64,000 nucleotides of DNA, taken from positions 84,820 through 148,819 of the forward strand of contig NZ_SJKD01000015.1 of the NCBI RefSeq assembly GCF_004331485.1. Reading direction: 5' to 3'. This document shows positions 16,271 to 25,325 of the stretch, in pieces. Made by a program: the position numbers and the translations under genes. Source of the DNA: Kribbella capetownensis (GTDB lineage: Bacteria; Actinomycetota; Actinomycetes; Propionibacteriales; Kribbellaceae). Numbering within the stretch: position 1 is the stretch's first letter; each line of letters opens with the position of its first letter. A model generated the notes under the pieces. That model saw nothing but the letters and a program-made list of their open reading frames with translations, was not told the origin of the DNA and did no database searches.

Positions 16271-17704
16271 TCAGGCGCCGACCTCGACGGCGAGGCAGTT
16301 CGCGACGTCGACCGGAGCAGTGTCGGGCAGCCGGACGACGAGGATCCCGTGGGCCTGTTCGAAGGGGACGGGACCGTGGCCGAGGAGGCGGACGGTGGTG
16401 ACTGTCTCGTGGTCGGCGAGGCTGCGGATGACGGCGCGGCGGTCGTCCGGCCAGGCCAGCTGGAATGCGTAGAGAGTGTTGGCGCGGCGGGTGAAGCGGT
16501 AGTCGGAGCTCGTCCAGCTGACCCGGTCTTCGGTGAAACCCTTGATAACAACGGTTGACGGGCCCTCGCCGAACACGCGGAACGGTCTCGTGCCGTAGAT
16601 GCCCTCGCCGCAGACCCGCGTCCAGGCGCCGAGGTCGTCCAGGAGTTGTGAGCACTCGAGGTCAATCGTGCCGTCCGGCAGTTGCGGCACATTCAGCAAC
16701 AGGTTCCCGTTCTTCGACACGATGTCGACCAGCATCTCGATCACGTGGCCGGCGGTCTTGTAGACATCGCGAACGTTGTAGAACCAGTCGCCGACGGACG
16801 TGTCGGTCTGCCAGGGCGAGGGGTGGATGCCGGGCGTCTGACTCCGTTCGATGTCCATCACCCCGACCGAGCTCACCTCGGGCCGGCGATCCTTCTGCTG
16901 GTAGACAGCGCGGTTCGTCCCGTGGATCCGCACGCTGGTGTTGTAGAGGTGAGACACCGCCTGCAGACCGGGTGTGTAGTCGACCTCGCCGAACGGCAGC
17001 GGTCCATCGGAGTACAGAAGGTCCGGCTGGTAGCGGTCGATCATCTCGGTCACCGCGTCCAGCCAGTGCCTGTGCCACTCGGGATCATCGCTGTACCACG
17101 GGTCCTGGACTTCGACGTCCTGGGCCGGCAGGTGCCGGCTGTTGTCGAGATAAAAGTCCTGGTTGGCCGGGTCGGTTCCGTCGTACGGTACGCCGGCGAA
17201 CGGCCCGTGCTTGTCACTGCCCTTGTTGACCGCCGTCCATCCGAGCGTGGCACCGAGATGCTCGGTGAATCCGAACGGCAGTCCGCGCTGGTCTGCGGCA
17301 GCCTTCCACAGACCCACGATGTCCTTGCCCGGCCCCATCTTCACCGAATTCCACTGGTTGACGGCCGAGTCGTAGTTGAAGAAGTTGTCATGGTGCACGG
17401 CCTGGGCCACGAAGTACCGGGCACCGGCAGCCACGAATCGATCCATCAGCTCGTCCGGATCGAACCGCTCCGCCTTCCACAGCTGTACGACGTCCTTGTA
17501 GCCGAACTGCGACGGGTGCCCGTAGGTCCGCAGGTGGTAGCGGTACTGATCGCTGCCCTCCCGATACATGTGGCGCGCGTACCAGTCGCCGTATCGGGGG
17601 ACCGACTGTGCTCCCCAGTGCGACCAGATGCCGAGCTTCGCATCCCGGAACCAGTCCGGGCACTCGAACGTGGCCAGGGACTCGAACGTTGCGTCGAACG
17701 GCAC
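16271..17704 (-). CDS. GH29 alpha-L-fucosidase
   Basis: Hydrolyses terminal alpha-L-fucose with retention of configuration. It has 477 residues from a GTG at 17704 preceded by GAGGAGC. The catalytic domain shows WFRDAKLGIWSHWG, YFVAQAVHHDNFFNYDSAVN and PDLLYSDGPLP, whose Asp is the expected nucleophile, then VSKNGNLLLNVPQLPDG. A small C-terminal beta domain ends the protein. There is no signal peptide, so it is probably cytosolic. It sits after the binding lipoprotein and before GH127, with a hairpin between lipoprotein and fucosidase genes. Confidence 0.92.
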   Translation of the reverse strand: MPFDATFESLATFECPDWFRDAKLGIWSHWGAQSVPRYGDWYARHMYREGSDQYRYHLRTYGHPSQFGYKDVVQLWKAERFDPDELMDRFVAAGARYFVAQAVHHDNFFNYDSAVNQWNSVKMGPGKDIVGLWKAAADQRGLPFGFTEHLGATLGWTAVNKGSDKHGPFAGVPYDGTDPANQDFYLDNSRHLPAQDVEVQDPWYSDDPEWHRHWLDAVTEMIDRYQPDLLYSDGPLPFGEVDYTPGLQAVSHLYNTSVRIHGTNRAVYQQKDRRPEVSSVGVMDIERSQTPGIHPSPWQTDTSVGDWFYNVRDVYKTAGHVIEMLVDIVSKNGNLLLNVPQLPDGTIDLECSQLLDDLGAWTRVCGEGIYGTRPFRVFGEGPSTVVIKGFTEDRVSWTSSDYRFTRRANTLYAFQLAWPDDRRAVIRSLADHETVTTVRLLGHGPVPFEQAHGILVVRLPDTAPVDVANCLAVEVGA

Positions 17705-17734
17705 TCTTTGCTCCTCGTCGCTGCCACGGGGTGA

Positions 17735-17766
17735 GGGCCGGCCGGATCACTCCCTCCGGCCGGCCC
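17735..17766 (-). terminator. Intercistronic 12-bp hairpin
   Basis: Perfect stem GGGCCGGCCGGA / TCCGGCCGGCCC with an eight-base loop, between the binding-protein gene and the GH29 gene. In sugar ABC operons such hairpins often protect the binding-protein message or reduce read-through into downstream genes. Confidence 0.65.
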
Positions 17767-17774
17767 GGGTCGGC

Positions 17775-19469
17775 CTACTTGTTGGGCACCTTGTCGTACG
17801 CCGCCTGCTGGATCTCCAGGTAGCGCTTCAGACCGAGACCGTCCAGCCCCTTGACGTAGCTGTCCCACTCGGTGTCGATGTTCTTCGAGCCGGTGATGAA
17901 CTGCAGGGAGTTCTGCTGGATGTAGTTCTCGAGGTTGGTCTGCAGGGTCGCGACCTCGTTGGCGAGCGACGGGTCGATCCAGACCCGCCAGAACGGGTAG
18001 ATCTGAGCCTTGTCCTCGTGGCCGGCGTACAACTTCGTTGCGTCGAACAGCTTGCGTTCGTACCCCGCCTGCGAGGAGGTGTCGGTGTCGATGACCTCGG
18101 AGTTGCGGTACTTCGCGGTGTTGTTGTACTGCGCCAGCGGACCCCAGCCGCTGTTCCGCGGTTTCGACCCGGGCTTCAGGGGAATCTGCTTGAAGCTCGG
18201 CTTCAGCGACTTGTCGAGCGCCACATCGCCGGGACCGGGCTTGGTCCAGGCCTTGCCCTCCGAGCCGAACTGTCCATTGTTCTGTCCCTCATCGGTGAAG
18301 ATGTAGTCGAGCATCTTGATCGCCTGGATCTGCTTCTCCGGTGTGGCCTTCGACGTCAGCACGAACGTGGCGCCGGGAATGCTCGGGAAGACGTAGCTGG
18401 CGTAGTTCGCGCCACTCGGACCGGTCAGCGGCGGTACCGCGTCGTACTGCTTGTCCCGCCCGTCCGCCGAACCGATGGTGACGAAGATGCCCGAGTGCAT
18501 GACGGTGCCCGAGCCGAGGATGACCGAGCCGCCGTGGTTGCCCTGCTGCTGCATCGCGTCCGGGTTCTGCGTGAAGGCGCCTTTGTCGATCAGGCCTTCC
18601 TTGTAGAGCGAGTTGATGTACCGCAGACCTTCGCGCCAGCCGTCCTTGTTCGCCTGGACGTCGACCTTGCCGTTGTTGAGAACCAGTGTGGTGTTGTTGC
18701 CGCCGCTGTTGTTCTGCCCTTGCGGGTCGTAGATGAAGGCGTTCATCAAGTACGGGATGAGGCTGTCGCGGAGGTTCGCGCTGAGCGGGATCTCGTCGGC
18801 CTTGCCGTTGCCGTTCGGGTCCTGGGTCTTGAACGCCTGGAGCACCTTCCGCAGGTCCTCGGTGGTCTTCGGCTGCTCGAGGCCCAGCTTCTTCAGCCAC
18901 GCCGAGTTCATCCACAGCTTGTCCGGGTACGAACAGTGGAAGCAGTCGACCCACTGCGGCATCCCGTAGATCTTGCCGTCCGGCGCGGTCGCCATCGCCT
19001 TCCAGTCCGGCGTGGCGTCCAGGGCCTTCTTGATGTTCGGCGCGTACTGGTCGATGAGCTGGTTCAGCGGTACGACGACACCCTGATTGGACAGCTTCAG
19101 CAGGTCCGCCGTCGTGAACTGGTCGACCCAGGGAATCAGCAGGTACAGATCGGGATAGTCGCCGCTGGCCAGCGAGATCTGCCGCTTTTCCTTGGCCGGC
19201 CCACCGTCGAACGTCGTGGTCTGCCACTTGATGGTGATGTTGAACTTCTGCTGGATCAGCTTCGTGAAGTCGTTCGTGGCCAGGTTCGTCTCGGCCGACT
19301 GCGGCGCGAAGACGTTCAGGGTGACCGCGGGATTCCCGGTGATCGTGGGCAACGGCTTGCCCTGCTGGTCGTCCGAGCCACCGCCTCCGGAACAGGCCGC
19401 GAGGCCGAGTGCCAGGAGACTGATACCGGCGATCGCGGCACGCCTCCGCCTACTGATTCGTACAGACAT
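17775..19469 (-). CDS. Extracellular sugar-binding lipoprotein (LplA-type)
   Basis: Substrate-binding component of an ABC importer for oligosaccharides, 564 residues. The signal peptide with twin basic start (RISRRRRAAIAGISLLALGL) ends in the lipobox LAAC, and a Ser/Gly linker follows. The mature part has the LplA-like cluster features: WVDQFTTADLLKLSNQGVVV near the start and KMLDYIFTDEGQNNGQFGSEG in the C-terminal lobe. The ligand is probably a fucosylated plant or host-type glycan fragment, judging from the surrounding hydrolases. GAGGGAA precedes the ATG. It would deliver ligand to the two permeases encoded just upstream. Confidence 0.9.
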   Translation of the reverse strand: MSVRISRRRRAAIAGISLLALGLAACSGGGGSDDQQGKPLPTITGNPAVTLNVFAPQSAETNLATNDFTKLIQQKFNITIKWQTTTFDGGPAKEKRQISLASGDYPDLYLLIPWVDQFTTADLLKLSNQGVVVPLNQLIDQYAPNIKKALDATPDWKAMATAPDGKIYGMPQWVDCFHCSYPDKLWMNSAWLKKLGLEQPKTTEDLRKVLQAFKTQDPNGNGKADEIPLSANLRDSLIPYLMNAFIYDPQGQNNSGGNNTTLVLNNGKVDVQANKDGWREGLRYINSLYKEGLIDKGAFTQNPDAMQQQGNHGGSVILGSGTVMHSGIFVTIGSADGRDKQYDAVPPLTGPSGANYASYVFPSIPGATFVLTSKATPEKQIQAIKMLDYIFTDEGQNNGQFGSEGKAWTKPGPGDVALDKSLKPSFKQIPLKPGSKPRNSGWGPLAQYNNTAKYRNSEVIDTDTSSQAGYERKLFDATKLYAGHEDKAQIYPFWRVWIDPSLANEVATLQTNLENYIQQNSLQFITGSKNIDTEWDSYVKGLDGLGLKRYLEIQQAAYDKVPNK

Positions 19470-19524
19470 GGTTCCCTCACAGGGGTCGAGGTGATACGGG
19501 GTGATACCGGGTGGTGCCGGAGGA

Positions 19525-20475
19525 TCAGCCCTTGACGGCGCCGATCAGGATTCCCTTGGTGAAGTAGCGGGCGACGAACGGATAGATCAGCAGAACCGGA
19601 ACGCTCGCGACCACGATCAGCGAGTACTTGAGCAGGTCGGCGAGCTGCTGACGCTGGATGACGACGGACGCGTCTACGGCCCCGCCGCCGGTCGTGTTGA
19701 GGATCAGGATGTTCCGCAGGACCAGCTGGAGCGGGAACAGGTCCGGGTTCTTCAGATAGATCAGCGCGTCGAAGTACGAGTTCCACTGCATGATCGCGTA
19801 CATCAACGCGACCACCGCGATCATTGGCTTGGCCAACGGGATCACCACCGACCAGAGGAAGCGCAGGTCGCCACACCCGTCCAGCTCCGCGGCCTCGACC
19901 AGCTCGTCGGGGATCGCGGTCCGGAAGTAGGTCCGGGCGATGATGACCTGCCAGACCCCGATCGCCTGCGGGATGATCAGCGCCCACCGGGTGTCCAGCA
20001 GGCCGGCCGACTGGACCACCAGGTACGTCGGGATGAGGCCGCCGGTGAACAGCATCGTGAACAGGATCAGCGTCATCACGACATTGCGGCCGACGAGCGT
20101 ACGCCGCGACATCGGGTAGGCGATCGCGATCGTCATCGTGACGCTGACGATCGTCCCGACCACGGTGTAGAACAACGAGTTCAGGTACCCCTGAACGACC
20201 TGTGGGTTCTGGAACACCGCGTGGTACCCGCGCAGCGAGAACTCCACCGGCCAGAACAGCACCCGGCCGGACGAGACCGCCGCCGGGCTGCTGAACGAGC
20301 TGGCCACGATGTACAGCAGCGGGAGCATGACGACCAGGAGGAAGACCGCCAGCAGCAGATACACACAGAACAGGAAGATCCGGTCCGTGCGCGGCTCGCG
20401 GATCCGGCGGGCCCGCGCCGCTCGGCGCTCGTCACGCTTGCTCGGCACCGTTCGCACTTCAACCTGGGCGGTCAT
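19525..20475 (-). CDS. Carbohydrate ABC permease (LplC-type)
   Basis: Inner-membrane subunit of the sugar importer, 316 residues from the ATG at 20475. It has six predicted membrane segments (the first FLFCVYLLLAVFLLVVMLPL) and the EAA loop EAAELDGCGDLRFLWSVVIP, which contacts the ATPase. Its start overlaps the stop of the other permease by four bases. No ATPase gene is present in this locus, so a shared MsiK-type ATPase encoded elsewhere must be assumed. Confidence 0.92.
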   Translation of the reverse strand: MTAQVEVRTVPSKRDERRAARARRIREPRTDRIFLFCVYLLLAVFLLVVMLPLLYIVASSFSSPAAVSSGRVLFWPVEFSLRGYHAVFQNPQVVQGYLNSLFYTVVGTIVSVTMTIAIAYPMSRRTLVGRNVVMTLILFTMLFTGGLIPTYLVVQSAGLLDTRWALIIPQAIGVWQVIIARTYFRTAIPDELVEAAELDGCGDLRFLWSVVIPLAKPMIAVVALMYAIMQWNSYFDALIYLKNPDLFPLQLVLRNILILNTTGGGAVDASVVIQRQQLADLLKYSLIVVASVPVLLIYPFVARYFTKGILIGAVKG

Positions 20476-21464
20476 GACCACAGTCCGTTCCCGGTGATCC
20501 GTTTGGCGATCATGTTGACCATCAGCAGCAGGACCAGGTTGATCACCGAGTTGAACAGCCCGACCGCGGTCGCCAGGCTGAAGTCCGCGTTCAGCAGACC
20601 GGTCTTGTAGACGTACGTCGCGATGATCTCGGACTGGCTCAGGTTGAGTGGGTTCTGGAAGAGGAACGCCTTCTCGAAGCCGATCGCCATGATGTTGCCG
20701 ACGGCAAGAACCAGGATGATCACCGCGGTCGGCATGATGCCCGGCAGGTCCACGTGCCGGATCCGCTGCAACCGGGTGGCACCGTCGATCTTGGCCGACT
20801 CGTGCAGCGCCGGATCAATGCCGGACAACGCGGCCAGGTAGATCACCGCGGAGTACCCGGTGGTCTGCCAGACGTCGGACCAGACATAGATGTGCCGGAA
20901 GTAGTCCGGGTTACCGAGGAAGTCGACCGCCGGTACGCCGAAGAACCCCAGTCCCTCGTTGACGATCCCGAGCCGTGGCGACAGCACCAGGATCGTCATC
21001 GACACGACCACCACGGTGGAGATGAAGTACGGCGCGTACGTCACCAGCTGCACAGTCTGCTTGAACAGGCCGGTGCGGATCTCGTTCAGCGCCAGCGCCA
21101 GGATGATCGCGATCGGGAAACTCGCTGCCACGGTGTAGACCGAGAGCACGAAGGTGTTCTTCACCAGGGTCCAGAACACCGGGTTGTGGAAGAACAGCTC
21201 GAAGTTCTGCCAGCCGATCCACGGGCTCCCCCAGATGCCCTTGGTCACGTTGAAGTTCTTGAACGCCAGGACGGCGTTCGACATCGGAATGTACTTGAAG
21301 ACCGCGAACCAGATCAGCGGCACGACCATCAGCAGATACAGCGTCCAGTGCCGTTGAAGGCTGCGCCGCAGCCCCTTGATCCCGGGGCGCTCGCGCCGCC
21401 GTCGTCGCTTGGGCCGGTTGGGTAGCTCACCGGCCGGTGGCCGGACGGTTGTCAGCGTTGCCAT
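20472..21464 (-). CDS. Carbohydrate ABC permease (LplB-type)
   Basis: Partner permease, 330 residues. A basic N-terminal tail (RPKRRRRRERPGIKGLRRSL) is followed by six membrane segments and the EAA loop ESAKIDGATRLQRIRHVDLP. The segment YIPMSNAVLAFKNFNVTKGI is typical of the LplB/YtcP group that works with large LplA-type binding proteins. It starts 25 bases after the GH95 stop and is coupled to the second permease, in the middle of the six-gene leftward operon. Confidence 0.92.
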   Translation of the reverse strand: MATLTTVRPPAGELPNRPKRRRRRERPGIKGLRRSLQRHWTLYLLMVVPLIWFAVFKYIPMSNAVLAFKNFNVTKGIWGSPWIGWQNFELFFHNPVFWTLVKNTFVLSVYTVAASFPIAIILALALNEIRTGLFKQTVQLVTYAPYFISTVVVVSMTILVLSPRLGIVNEGLGFFGVPAVDFLGNPDYFRHIYVWSDVWQTTGYSAVIYLAALSGIDPALHESAKIDGATRLQRIRHVDLPGIMPTAVIILVLAVGNIMAIGFEKAFLFQNPLNLSQSEIIATYVYKTGLLNADFSLATAVGLFNSVINLVLLLMVNMIAKRITGNGLWS

Positions 21465-21489
21465 GAGACCTCCTCGTCCACGCCGGCGA

Positions 21490-23865
21490 TCAACTCGAGC
21501 TCACGCGGTGGCCGATACCGGCCGTCAATCGGACCGGTATCCGTTCGTCGCCGCGCCGCACGACCCGTTCCTGGTCCCGATCGGCGGTCAGGACTGCCTC
21601 GACGCCGTGCGGTGTCCAGGTGATGTCGACGACGACCCCGCCGCGAGCTCGCAGGCCGGTGACTCGTCCACTGGTCCATTCGGCGGGTAGCGCCGGCAGC
21701 AGTTCGACCTCGCCGGTGTGACTCTGCAGCAGCATCTCCGCGATTCCTGCCGTCGCCCCGAAGTTGCCGTCGATCTGGAACGGCGGATGCGCGCAGAACA
21801 GATTCGGGTAGACACCTGCGCCACTGCCGACGTAACTCGTGCCGGTGTCGTCGGCCGGAGTCAGGAACGCACGAACCAGCCGGCGCGCGCCGGCCGCGTC
21901 GCGCAGGCGAGCACGCAGGCAGATCTTCCAGGCCAGCGACCATCCCGTTGCCTCGTAGCCGCGCAGATCGAGCGTCCGGACGGCCGCGGCAGCCAGACTC
22001 GGCGTGCCCTCCGGCGTGATCGCGTCGCCAGGATGCACGCCGATCAGATGGGACTGGTGGCGATGCTGCGGATCTTCCTCCGGCAGGTCGGCCGCCCACT
22101 CCTGCAGCTGGCCCTGCGCGCCGATCGACGGTTCGAGCAGTCGCTTCCGGGCAGTCGCCAGGTCACCCACGATCGGGTCCACGACATCGAGCAGTTCCGC
22201 CGCCTGCTCAACCCGGTGGAACAGATCGGAGATGAGCGCCAGGTCCATCGTCGACGACTCGGTGACCGAGGCCGGTTGCCCGTCGCCGGCGATGTAGTCG
22301 TTCTCCGGAGACGTCGAGGGCGCCGTACCGAGACTGCCGTCCGGCATCTCCACCAGCCAGTCCAGGCAGAACTCTGCCGCTCCACGCAGGACAGGCCAGG
22401 ACTTACCGAGGAACTCCGCATCGCCGGTGAACTCGAAGTGATCCCACAGATGGCGGACCAGCCAAGCACCTGCCATCGGCCAGTTCGACCAGCGCGGATC
22501 CCCCTCGACCGGCAGCGTCCAGCACCAGGCGTCGGCGTTGTGATGCGCGGTCCAGCCGCCGCATCCGTACCGCTCCCGAGCCGTCTGACGGCCCGCCTGG
22601 GCAAGGTGATCGATATACCGGAGCAAGGGTTCGTGGCACTCGGACAGGTTGGTCGTCTCGGCCGGCCAGTAGTTCATCTCGGTATTGATGTTGACCGTGT
22701 AGTTACTGCTCCACGGCGGCCGCAGGATGTCGTTCCAGATCCCCTGCAGATTGGTCGGCAACCCACCTGATCGCGAACTCGCCACCATCAGGTACCGGCC
22801 GTAGTTGAAGATCAGCGCCGCCAGGGCCGGATCCTCGACCTCACGCGCCCCGGCAACCCGCACATCGGTCGCCGGCCCGGACTGCTCCGCCGAGCCGGCC
22901 AGCTCGAGCGATGCACGCCGGAAGAGTCGCCGGTGATCCGTCTGGTGATCGGCGACGAGCTCGTCGTACTCACGATCGAGTGCCGCGAGTACGGTCTGAT
23001 CCGCGGCGAACCAGCACTCCGCGGCCGTCCGGGTCGGTGTGCTGAACGGACCGTCGTACCCCGTGGCCGTCGAGAGGATCACGGTGATCTCTGTTGCGCC
23101 TTCGACCGCGAGCTCGGAGTCACTCGCCTCGACCTCGCCATCGGTCCTGGTGCGCAACGCGATGGCGGCTGCCATCCCGCGATCCGCACCATCGGAGTAC
23201 CGGATCGGCTCCGGCACGTCGCGATGCGGAGGAGCGACATCGGCTGGAGCCTGAAGGAGCAGCCCGACCCCGTCCTCGACGGCGTGCGCGCGCGACTGCA
23301 ACTGCGACGTCAACCGGCAGGTCAGCGCCAGCACCGGCTCGGACGCGGTCATCCGGTGGACGAGTACGCCGTCCGGTGCACTGACGAAGACCTCCTGTCG
23401 CACCACGACTTCCCCGAGTTCGTACTCCGCCGTGGCCAGCGCGGCGTCGAGATCAAGCTCACGGCGATACCGCGTGACCTGGCCGGCCTCGGGGGTAGCG
23501 CCATCGACGCGAACCTCGAGAAGGAGATCGCCCAGTGGCAGGTAAGCCTGCGAGTAGCCGGAGTGAAAGCCGCGGGCCAACTCGTGTGCCCGCCGGATAT
23601 CACCGGCCCGGAGCGCGTCGCGCACAGCCTGTACGGCGTCCGCTCCGGTCGCACCCAGCGGAGTCGACAGCAACCGGGCGGTCTCCGGACCGCCCGACCA
23701 CAACGTCTCGTTGTTCAGCCCGATCCGGTCCCTGCCGACTCCACCGAAACACATCGCACCGATCCGGCCGTTGCCGAGCGGCAGCGCCTCCAGCCACGTT
23801 GCGGCCGGGCGGTCGTAGACCATCCGCTGCGCGCCGGAGCGGTCAGAGCTCACCAGATTGCCCAT
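21490..23865 (-). CDS. GH95 alpha-L-fucosidase / alpha-L-galactosidase
   Basis: Inverting hydrolase of 791 residues, first gene of the leftward operon. The N-terminal domain shows PAATWLEALPLGNGRIGAMC and LNNETLWSGGP. The alpha/alpha barrel holds NINTEMNYWPAETTNLSECH, with the paired Asn residues used in GH95 catalysis, GTAPSTSPENDYIAG, and HRHQSHLIGVHPGD. The family cleaves alpha-1,2-linked L-fucose or the similar L-galactose. There is no signal peptide. GGAGGA precedes the ATG. Together with GH29 it covers different fucose linkages. Confidence 0.92.
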   Translation of the reverse strand: MGNLVSSDRSGAQRMVYDRPAATWLEALPLGNGRIGAMCFGGVGRDRIGLNNETLWSGGPETARLLSTPLGATGADAVQAVRDALRAGDIRRAHELARGFHSGYSQAYLPLGDLLLEVRVDGATPEAGQVTRYRRELDLDAALATAEYELGEVVVRQEVFVSAPDGVLVHRMTASEPVLALTCRLTSQLQSRAHAVEDGVGLLLQAPADVAPPHRDVPEPIRYSDGADRGMAAAIALRTRTDGEVEASDSELAVEGATEITVILSTATGYDGPFSTPTRTAAECWFAADQTVLAALDREYDELVADHQTDHRRLFRRASLELAGSAEQSGPATDVRVAGAREVEDPALAALIFNYGRYLMVASSRSGGLPTNLQGIWNDILRPPWSSNYTVNINTEMNYWPAETTNLSECHEPLLRYIDHLAQAGRQTARERYGCGGWTAHHNADAWCWTLPVEGDPRWSNWPMAGAWLVRHLWDHFEFTGDAEFLGKSWPVLRGAAEFCLDWLVEMPDGSLGTAPSTSPENDYIAGDGQPASVTESSTMDLALISDLFHRVEQAAELLDVVDPIVGDLATARKRLLEPSIGAQGQLQEWAADLPEEDPQHRHQSHLIGVHPGDAITPEGTPSLAAAAVRTLDLRGYEATGWSLAWKICLRARLRDAAGARRLVRAFLTPADDTGTSYVGSGAGVYPNLFCAHPPFQIDGNFGATAGIAEMLLQSHTGEVELLPALPAEWTSGRVTGLRARGGVVVDITWTPHGVEAVLTADRDQERVVRRGDERIPVRLTAGIGHRVSSS

Positions 23866-23967
23866 ACCACTGTCCTCCGTCGAGACGACGAGGTATTAAT
23901 CCTATGAATTGTCGGGATCGTAGCGCCAGCGCCACCGCCGGTCCATACTGAACGGCATCAAAAGTTA

Positions 23968-23986
23968 GATAGAGATCCCATCTATC
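23968..23986. promoter_or_regulatory. Candidate GntR operator between divergent fuc operons
   Basis: Inverted repeat GATAGA-N7-TCTATC, 19 bases long, 20 bases before the fuconate dehydratase start and about 100 bases before the GH95 start. Its position between the two arms and beside an FCD-type GntR gene suggests control of both. An AT-rich stretch at 23895-23918 could hold the leftward promoter. Confidence 0.55.
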
Positions 23987-24005
23987 ACTGATCGTGGGGG
24001 CCCGC

Positions 24006-25325
24006 ATGCCATGCATCACCTCGGTGGACGTCATCGACGTCCGGTTCCCGACCTCGCTGACCAGCGACGGATCCGATGCGATGAACAAGGACGGCGACCA
24101 CTCGGCGGCGTACGTCGTCCTGCACACGGACGACCCGGGCCTGGCCGGGTACGGCTTCACCTTCACCATCGGGCGCGGCACCGACCTGTGCGCGGCTGCC
24201 GCGGCGCAGCGCGCCGAGCCACTGGTCGGCCGGGACGTCGACGAGCTGTGCGGAGACCTCGGCGGGACCTACCGGCAACTGCAGTCGGACAGCCAGCTGC
24301 GGTGGCTCGGCCCGGACAAGGGCATCATCCACCTGGCTCTGGCCGCGGTGATGAACGCGGTCTGGGACCTGGCCGCCCGGCGGGCCGGCCTGCCGCTGTG
24401 GCGACTGCTGTCGGAGATGTCACCCGAAGAACTCGTCGACGCCGCCGATCTGCGGTATCTCACCGACGTACTGACGCCGGCCCAGGCCGTTGACCTGCTC
24501 GCCCGGCAAGAGGAGGGCCGTAAGCAACGAATCGCTGAGCTCGAGGCGTCCGGCTACCCGTGCTACACCACCTCGGCCGGATGGCTCGGGTACTCCGACA
24601 CCAAGCTCCGCAGGCTCTGCGAGGAAGCCGTTGCCGCCGGCTACAAACACGTCAAGCTCAAGGTCGGCGCCGTACTGGCCGACGACATCCGGCGCTGCGG
24701 GATCGCTCGCGAGGTTCTCGGGCCTGACGGCAACCTGATGATCGACGCGAACCAGGTGTGGGACGTCCCGCAGGCGATCGAATGGGTCAAGGCGCTTGCC
24801 GAGTTCAACCCGCTGTGGATCGAGGAACCGACCAGCCCCGACGACATCCTCGGACACGCCGCGATCCGCAGGGCGGTCGCACCGATCGGCGTCGCCAGCG
24901 GCGAGCACGGGATGAACCGGGTCCTGTTCAAGCAGATGTTCCAGGCCGGCGCCCTCGACTACTGCCAGCTCGACGCGGCCCGCCTCGGCAGCGTCAACGA
25001 GGTACTCGCGGTCTACCTCCTCGCCGCCCGCTTCGACGTACCGGTGTGCCCCCACGCGGGGGGAGTCGGTCTGTGTGAACTCGTTCAGCACCTCTCGATC
25101 TTCGACTACGTCGCCGTATCAGGCAGCCTCGACCACCGCGTCACGGAGTACGTCGACCACCTGCACGAACACTTCGTCGAGCCGTGCGAGATCCGCAACG
25201 GAGCGTACGTACTCCCGAGATCACCCGGCTACAGTGCCGAGATGCACACGGATTCACTCCAGGCCTACCGGTACCCGGACGGCACCTACTGGGCGCAGCA
25301 CGCAGACGGGCCGGCACTTCCATGA
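24006..25325 (+). CDS. L-fuconate dehydratase
   Basis: Enolase-superfamily enzyme of 439 residues that dehydrates L-fuconate to 2-keto-3-deoxy-L-fuconate in the non-phosphorylating L-fucose pathway. Expected catalytic residues are all visible: the KxK pair K217/K219, metal ligands D247, E273 and E300, and D323 with H350. These fall exactly one position from the numbering of the characterised Xanthomonas enzyme, a very close match. ATG at 24006 follows GGGGG; a GTG at 23994 is possible. Its stop overlaps the GntR start. Other pathway steps (fucose dehydrogenase, lactonase, later enzymes) are not in the window. Confidence 0.92.
   Translation: MPCITSVDVIDVRFPTSLTSDGSDAMNKDGDHSAAYVVLHTDDPGLAGYGFTFTIGRGTDLCAAAAAQRAEPLVGRDVDELCGDLGGTYRQLQSDSQLRWLGPDKGIIHLALAAVMNAVWDLAARRAGLPLWRLLSEMSPEELVDAADLRYLTDVLTPAQAVDLLARQEEGRKQRIAELEASGYPCYTTSAGWLGYSDTKLRRLCEEAVAAGYKHVKLKVGAVLADDIRRCGIAREVLGPDGNLMIDANQVWDVPQAIEWVKALAEFNPLWIEEPTSPDDILGHAAIRRAVAPIGVASGEHGMNRVLFKQMFQAGALDYCQLDAARLGSVNEVLAVYLLAARFDVPVCPHAGGVGLCELVQHLSIFDYVAVSGSLDHRVTEYVDHLHEHFVEPCEIRNGAYVLPRSPGYSAEMHTDSLQAYRYPDGTYWAQHADGPALP

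Noticed and set aside
15118..16401. 427-codon plus-strand ORF opposite GH127
   Set aside because: No family resemblance; the antisense frame encodes a full GH127 enzyme.
17568..19535. 655-codon plus-strand ORF opposite the sugar-binding lipoprotein
   Set aside because: It is a complementary-strand shadow: the other strand encodes a lipoprotein with signal peptide and conserved blocks.
21718..22770. 350-codon plus-strand ORF opposite GH95
   Set aside because: Shadow of the GH95 gene; Arg/Pro-rich composition typical of antisense frames.
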